Assembly (NCBI RefSeq): GCF_024628725.1
Contig: NZ_CP102409.1
Span: 2,203,001 to 2,267,000, forward strand
Source: Ruegeria sp. YS9
GTDB taxonomy: Bacteria; Pseudomonadota; Alphaproteobacteria; Rhodobacterales; Rhodobacteraceae
Direction: 5' to 3'
Length of the DNA: 64,000 bases
The notes below the pieces were generated by a model. It ran no database searches, was not told where the DNA came from, and was given only the letters and a program-made list of their open reading frames with translations. Positions 59,947 through 64,000 of this stretch are shown here, piece by piece. The translations under genes and the position numbers were made by a program. Within the stretch, counting starts at the first letter, position 1. Every line of letters starts with the position of its first letter.

Positions 59947-61734
59947 CTATTCGCCCAGCGCGATACCTTCGCGACGGGGGTCAGCGCCACCGCTCAGCCC
60001 TTCGCCGATTTCGATGGCGTGAAGGCCAGATGTCAGGTCACGCGGGTTTACCTCGAACCCAAACTGAGTCAGCCCGTCGGAAAAGCCTTCGGCAGAGGTC
60101 CCGGCCTCGACATCATACGTCCCGAAACGATTGACGAGATGCGGCAGCGACACGGCTTGTTGCACATCCATGCCCCAGTCGGCCCAGGCGATGATCGATT
60201 TGGCCACATAGCCGATGATCCGACTGCCGCCCGGAGAACCAATGGCCAAAACCGGTGTGCCATCCTGCATCACGATGGTTGGGCTCATGGAGGAACGCGG
60301 GCGTTTTCCGGGCTCCAGCCGGTTGGCGATCGGCACGCCGTTACTGTGGGTCTTGAACGAAAAATCCGTCATTTCGTTGTTCAGAAGGAACCCGTTTGTC
60401 ATCAGGCGTGAACCAAAGCCGTTCTCGATGGTCGTGGTCATCGACAGCACGTTGCCATAGCCGTCGACGATCGAGATATGCGAGGTCGAAGGCAATTCCA
60501 GCGACACGTCATCCGCCCAGTTCAGCGCGTGATCGAATTCTGGTTGCCCCGGTCCGACCTCTGCCAGCGCGCCTTCAGTGTTCAGCAATTCAGCACGTTG
60601 CGACAGGTAGGCCGGATCAACCAGCCCCTTGGTCGGCATCGGTACGAAATCGCTGTCGGCCATGTAGCGGCCCCGGTCCGCAAAGGCGAGGCGCGAAGCG
60701 TCTCCGATCAGCCGCCAAGCCTCGGCGCTTTCCGGCCCCATGGCCGCCAGATCATGGCTGTTCAGCATCCCCAGAATTTGCCCCACGGTCAGTGCACCCG
60801 ACGACGGCGGGCCCATGCCGCAGACTTCATAGGCGCGGTATTCTGCGCAAACCGGCTCGCGCTCGATCACCTGATACAGCGCAAGATCCGCACCGGACAG
60901 AACACCGGGATTGCCCGAAGCGTTGCGAACCGTGCGCACGATATCCGCGGCAATCTCACCGCCGTAGAATCCGGCCGCCCCGTCACTGGCCAGCACACGC
61001 AATGTTTCGGCATAAGCCGGGTTCATCAGGCGCTGCCCCTGTTGCAGCGGTGCGCCCCCCGGCAGAAAATACGCGGCCGTTTCCGGAAAGCGCGACAAAC
61101 GCTCGGCATCTTTTTCGACAAGGCTGGCCAGACGCGGGGACACCAGAAAGCCTTCATCCGCCAACCTTATTCCATCGGCAAACAAACCAGGCCACGAGGA
61201 ACGCCCCCAGCGGCGATGCGCCTCTTCCAGCAAGGCAGGTGTGCCCGGCGTCCCCACAGACAGCCCACCGACGACCGCATCGAAGAATTTCAGCGGTTCA
61301 CCATTTTCGTCCTGAAACAAGGTCGGCGTGGCCGCCAGCGGCGCCGTTTCACGCCCGTCCAGAGTTGTGATCTGACCGGTCGCTGCATCGTACCAGACCA
61401 GAAACGCACCGCCGCCCAAGCCCGAGGATTGAGGCTCGACCAGGCCCAGCACGACCTGCACCGCAACCATGGCGTCTGCGGCAGACCCACCTGCGCGCAA
61501 TACTCTGGCGCCGGCTTCCACCGCCAGCGGGTTGGCCGCGGCGACCATCCAGTTCTGGGACGTGACCGGAACGCCATCCAGCTTGGCCTCGAGCGCCGCG
61601 ATGACCTCGTCGGTCATGGCCTGTACCTGCCCTTCCGTGGCCGTTTCCGGCGCAACGGCATCGGCCGCTTCCTGAGCGAACCCCGGAGCTGCAAAACAAA
61701 ATGCAGTAAGCAGTAGAACTGAAACACGTCTCAT
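59947..61734 (-). CDS. ggt: Gamma-glutamyltransferase
   Basis: This 595-aa exported enzyme has a signal peptide (MRRVSVLLLTAFCFAAPGFA). The large-subunit signature is VQVVLGLVEPQSSGLGGGAF. Self-cleavage would occur before the Thr of STSHISIVDGYGNVLSMT, which becomes the N-terminal nucleophile of the small subunit. The later NEMTDFSF and GKRPRSSMSPTIV bind the glutamyl group. It hydrolyses or transfers gamma-glutamyl groups of glutathione and related amides in the periplasm. The upstream frame to 61821 lacks a signal. Confidence 0.93.
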   Translation of the reverse strand: MRRVSVLLLTAFCFAAPGFAQEAADAVAPETATEGQVQAMTDEVIAALEAKLDGVPVTSQNWMVAAANPLAVEAGARVLRAGGSAADAMVAVQVVLGLVEPQSSGLGGGAFLVWYDAATGQITTLDGRETAPLAATPTLFQDENGEPLKFFDAVVGGLSVGTPGTPALLEEAHRRWGRSSWPGLFADGIRLADEGFLVSPRLASLVEKDAERLSRFPETAAYFLPGGAPLQQGQRLMNPAYAETLRVLASDGAAGFYGGEIAADIVRTVRNASGNPGVLSGADLALYQVIEREPVCAEYRAYEVCGMGPPSSGALTVGQILGMLNSHDLAAMGPESAEAWRLIGDASRLAFADRGRYMADSDFVPMPTKGLVDPAYLSQRAELLNTEGALAEVGPGQPEFDHALNWADDVSLELPSTSHISIVDGYGNVLSMTTTIENGFGSRLMTNGFLLNNEMTDFSFKTHSNGVPIANRLEPGKRPRSSMSPTIVMQDGTPVLAIGSPGGSRIIGYVAKSIIAWADWGMDVQQAVSLPHLVNRFGTYDVEAGTSAEGFSDGLTQFGFEVNPRDLTSGLHAIEIGEGLSGGADPRREGIALGE

Positions 61735-61844
61735 CTGATCAAATCCTCCAATACATCCCTGATTTTCAAAACCGCGCGCCGAACACGCTGTGAACAAGTC
61801 CAAGCTGCACGCCATCAACACATGGCGGACGTCCGCAGCACGCG

Positions 61845-62234
61845 TTAAGCCTTTGCGTCGTCTACCAATCGATCCCGATCATAACGGGTCATACCGCGGA
61901 ACTCGGGCAACCACGCTTCACGCCGGGAGACCCAGCTTTCATATGTTGGCGTCAACTGGTCTGGCGCATCAAGGCACCCAAGATGCACTTCAACTTCAGC
62001 TCCGCTGCGCGCAAAGACCGGAGAGCCGCAGCCCGGGCAGAAGAACCTGTCAGCATAACCGCGCGCTTCGCCGGAAACCTCAATTCTGTCATCCGGGAAA
62101 ACGGCCGCTGCATAGAACAAAGCGCCATGATGCTTGCGGCAGTCCAGACAGTGACAGATTCCGACCCGCAGAGGACGACCCGAAGCCCTGATGCGCAGAT
62201 TTCCACAACGGCACCCTCCTTCATAGACGTCCAT
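61845..62234 (-). CDS. GFA family protein (glutathione-dependent formaldehyde-activating-like)
   Basis: This 129-aa zinc protein has GGCRCGNLRI, ICHCLDCRKHHGALFYAAAV and FFCPGCGSPVFARS, the full set of cysteines of the Mss4-like GFA fold. The family name comes from a protein once thought to speed formaldehyde-glutathione adduct formation; the general function is uncertain. It is 20 bp downstream of the hydroxyacid dehydrogenase gene on the same strand. Confidence 0.88.
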   Translation of the reverse strand: MDVYEGGCRCGNLRIRASGRPLRVGICHCLDCRKHHGALFYAAAVFPDDRIEVSGEARGYADRFFCPGCGSPVFARSGAEVEVHLGCLDAPDQLTPTYESWVSRREAWLPEFRGMTRYDRDRLVDDAKA

Positions 62235-62254
62235 TCCTGCTCCTTTCCAGAGCG

Positions 62255-63241
62255 CTACAGCATCGCCGGCACGACCTGATCCGGCGGGCGGTGGCCGTCT
62301 TCGAAAGTCTTGATGTTGATGATGACCTTCTCGCCCATCTCCACCCGGCCCTCCAGCGTTGCCGATCCCATATGAGGCAACAAAACCACATTGGGCAGCT
62401 GCCGCAGACGCGGGTTCACGTCAGTGCCCTTTTCGTAGACATCCAGCCCCGCCCCCGCAATTTCACCTGCGCGGATCATCCGGGTCAGGGCGTTTTCATC
62501 CACGACTTCGCCACGTGACGTATTTACGATCACTGCCGAGGGTTTCATCAGTTTCAGACGACGTGCGTTCATCAGATGGAAGGTCGACGGCGTTGAAGGG
62601 CAATTGACCGAGATCACATCCATCCGCGCGACCATCTGATCCAGGCTTTCCCAATAGGTTGCCTCCAGCTCCTGCTCGGTCTCGGGGTGCAGCCTGCGGC
62701 GGTTGTGATAGTGGACCTGCATTCCAAACGCTTTCGCACGCCGCGCCACCGCCTGCCCGATCCGGCCCATGCCCAGAATGCCCAGACGACGACCTCCGAT
62801 ACGACCTCCCAGAAACGCGGTGGGCGCCCAGCCGGACCAATCTCCCTGCTGCATCACGCTCAGACCTTCGGGAATGCGTCTGGTAACGGCCAGGATCAGG
62901 GCCATCGTCATGTCGGCGGTGTCATCGGTCAGCACCCCCGGCGTGTTCGACACCAGAATTCCACGCTGACGCGCGGTGGACACGTCGATATTGTCGACAC
63001 CGGCACCGTAATTGGCAATGAGTTTCAGCCGTTCGCCCGCCTGGCCCAGCAGACCGCCATCAATCGCATCAGTTACCGTAGGCACCAGCACATCGGCGTC
63101 TTGCACTGCGGCCACCAGTTCCTCGCGCGTCATCGGAGTGTCATCTTCGCGCAAGCGCACATCAAACAACTCGCTCAAACGTGTTTCGACCGCTTCGGGC
63201 AACCGTCGCGTAACGACAACACTCAAACGTTCTCTTGGCAC
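62255..63241 (-). CDS. D-2-hydroxyacid dehydrogenase (glyoxylate/hydroxypyruvate reductase type)
   Basis: This 328-aa protein has the NAD-binding LGILGMGRIGQAVARRAKAF, catalytic Arg in NTSRGEVVDE, Glu in GLDVYEKGTDVNP and His in LLPHMGSATLEG. It reduces glyoxylate or hydroxypyruvate, or oxidises D-glycerate, with NAD(P)H. The frame is open to 63364, but GTG 63241 stands just after GGGAGGGCCGAG and gives the standard length. It is divergent from the SH3 protein gene. Confidence 0.9.
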   Translation of the reverse strand: MPRERLSVVVTRRLPEAVETRLSELFDVRLREDDTPMTREELVAAVQDADVLVPTVTDAIDGGLLGQAGERLKLIANYGAGVDNIDVSTARQRGILVSNTPGVLTDDTADMTMALILAVTRRIPEGLSVMQQGDWSGWAPTAFLGGRIGGRRLGILGMGRIGQAVARRAKAFGMQVHYHNRRRLHPETEQELEATYWESLDQMVARMDVISVNCPSTPSTFHLMNARRLKLMKPSAVIVNTSRGEVVDENALTRMIRAGEIAGAGLDVYEKGTDVNPRLRQLPNVVLLPHMGSATLEGRVEMGEKVIINIKTFEDGHRPPDQVVPAML

Positions 63242-63379
63242 CTCGGCCCTCCCACTGCTTTGCAAACGGACGCGCGCCATGGCATCGTGGCGCAGGAAAA
63301 GGCGGGGCACAAGAACCCCTTTGGCATTGAGTCCACCTTTTTTCGGAACCGGATCAACAGGCATAAGAGCAGGCAGTCA

Positions 63380-63901
63380 GTGAGTGGTATTCGACCGGTA
63401 AATCGCCGTTGTCTGGCGACACTATCCGTATTTCTGATCATGTTCGGCGCATGGGCTGCGTTTGCCGACGTGAAACGTGGACCGGTCACCAACCTCCCCC
63501 TGCCCCGTTATGTCTCGATGAAAGCGGCCGAAGGCAACGTAAGACGCGGACCTTCTTTGACGCATCGAATCGACTGGGTGTTCAAACGGCGCGGAATGCC
63601 GCTTCAGGTCACTGCCGAATACGGCAACTGGCGACGGGTTCAGGACCGCGACGGCGCTGGAGGCTGGGTTCACTACGCCCTGTTGTCGGGTGTTCGGACA
63701 GTGCTGGTTGAAGCCGAAATGTTGCCTGTCTATGCCCGACCCGATCCGACCTCGCCCGTGAATGCGCATTTCGAATCCGGGGTCGTGGCCCGACTGGGAA
63801 CCTGTTCGCTGGACTGGTGCCAAATCTCTGCCGGCGGATATCGAGGCTGGACATTGAAATCGAACCTTTGGGGCGTCGACCCGTCCGAGGTTCGCGAATA
63901 G
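63380..63901 (+). CDS. Exported bacterial-SH3-domain protein (PF06347)
   Basis: This 173-aa protein starts at GTG 63380 and has a signal peptide ending about AWAAFA at residue 29. Two tandem SH3-like repeats follow: SMKAAEGNVRRGPSLTHRID with GGWVHYALLSG, and EAEMLPVYARPDPTSPV with YRGWTLKSNLWGV. The family occurs in the alphaproteobacterial periplasm and may bind cell-wall peptides. The frame is open far upstream (to 62687), but that part is antisense to the dehydrogenase gene. Confidence 0.82.
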   Translation: MSGIRPVNRRCLATLSVFLIMFGAWAAFADVKRGPVTNLPLPRYVSMKAAEGNVRRGPSLTHRIDWVFKRRGMPLQVTAEYGNWRRVQDRDGAGGWVHYALLSGVRTVLVEAEMLPVYARPDPTSPVNAHFESGVVARLGTCSLDWCQISAGGYRGWTLKSNLWGVDPSEVRE

Positions 63902-63923
63902 ACACAGGGCCGACCTTCCCCCG

Positions 63924-63988
63924 CGTTTTGGACCCGCGACAAGGTGTTTGAGTTTCCCGCCGATATGCTGTGAAACTCGACCAAAACG
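63924..63988 (+). promoter_or_regulatory. Nested inverted repeats in the leader of the last gene
   Basis: Outer arms CGTTTTGG (63924-63931) and CCAAAACG (63981-63988) enclose inner arms GAGTTTC (63950-63956) and GAAACTC (63972-63978). The outer 3' arm ends at the first base of the GGAGG ribosome site. Confidence 0.4.
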
Positions 63989-63997
63989 GAGGCTATC

Positions 63998-64000
63998 ATG
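63998..64000 (+). CDS. Start codon of a gene continuing past the window
   Basis: ATG 63998 follows GGAGG (63988-63992) by five bases at the very end of the window. Only the start codon is visible, so nothing can be said about the product. Confidence 0.5.

Noticed and set aside
60478..61716. 412-codon open frame antisense to gamma-glutamyltransferase
   Set aside because: The transferase reading is complete with a signal peptide and catalytic Thr; the antisense frame is compositional.
62687..63379. Upstream part of the long + frame that ends in the SH3 protein
   Set aside because: It is antisense to the hydroxyacid dehydrogenase; the signal peptide after GTG 63380 marks the real start.
1..64000. 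CRISPR array, prophage or insertion sequence
   Set aside because: No regularly spaced repeats, integrase, transposase or phage structural genes were seen, and there is no target-site duplication at the tRNA-Gly gene.

Overview
The window looks like a chromosomal segment of a marine alphaproteobacterium of the Roseobacter group (Rhodobacteraceae, Ruegeria/Phaeobacter-like). This is inferred from the high GC content, the many GTG starts and tight ATGA overlaps, the Roseobacter-type gene content (TRAP transporter, dimethylglycine/sarcosine-type FAD-GcvT enzyme, DUF1127 beside LysR, DUF2927, DUF4202) and two copies of an intergenic repeat with the core CGGGATATTTT-GGCCAGATGAAG. No prophage, insertion sequence or CRISPR array was seen. 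The genes look like ordinary core and accessory chromosome.

Layout. 1-8.2 kb: YmdB-type phosphoesterase (cut by the window edge), a DUF333 protein, a folate cyclo-ligase/mgtE pair, convergent guanine deaminase and 8-oxoguanine deaminase genes, a hisN-like phosphatase, an XRE regulator and a quinone oxidoreductase. 8.2-14.4 kb: LysR/DUF1127, Bax-inhibitor-1 protein, a lipoprotein, rpmG, DUF533, and a DUF1326-DUF2182-GYD group. 14.4-18.1 kb: RNase P RNA, then the leftward operon gatC-gatA-excalibur lipoprotein-ampD. 18.3-22.0 kb: a tiny secreted protein, DUF4202, a ceramidase-like membrane protein, UPF0173 hydrolase, and divergent tadA and an rluB-like gene. 22.1-27.9 kb: a compact rightward operon of a 29-codon membrane ORF, XpaC-like, TelA, DUF2927 lipoprotein, SPFH-GYF, CPCC and zinc-ribbon membrane protein. 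This is a candidate envelope-stress system.

28-36.5 kb: nitroreductase, dtd, glycerate kinase, a complete Dpp-type peptide ABC transporter with a fused double ATPase, and an alkaline-phosphatase-superfamily enzyme. 36.5-42.4 kb (leftward): methyltransferase, alpha/beta hydrolase, acyl-CoA synthetase, MsbA-like exporter and tRNA-Gly(TCC). 42.5-51.4 kb: an RpiR regulator divergent from N-formylglutamate amidohydrolase-like enzyme, TRAP transporter (Q, M, P), glutamine-synthetase-like ligase, aldehyde dehydrogenase and iron alcohol dehydrogenase. I read this as a catabolic island, possibly for an amine or amino alcohol handled as a gamma-glutamyl conjugate.

51.4-64 kb: HlyD-type adaptor with a DUF3302-like partner, FAD oxidoreductase/DUF938/CMD genes, the FAD-GcvT dehydrogenase, a D-lactate/glycolate-type FAD oxidase, gamma-glutamyltransferase, GFA protein, D-2-hydroxyacid dehydrogenase and an SH3-domain exported protein. 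The window stops on the start codon of another gene.

The two regions most worth following up are the TelA/SPFH operon and the RpiR-TRAP-glutamylation island. Several intergenic palindromes and leader structures (12341, 18245, 30421, 43414/43480, 53205, 55004, 63924) are also listed. All functional statements are from reading the sequence; no database search was run.
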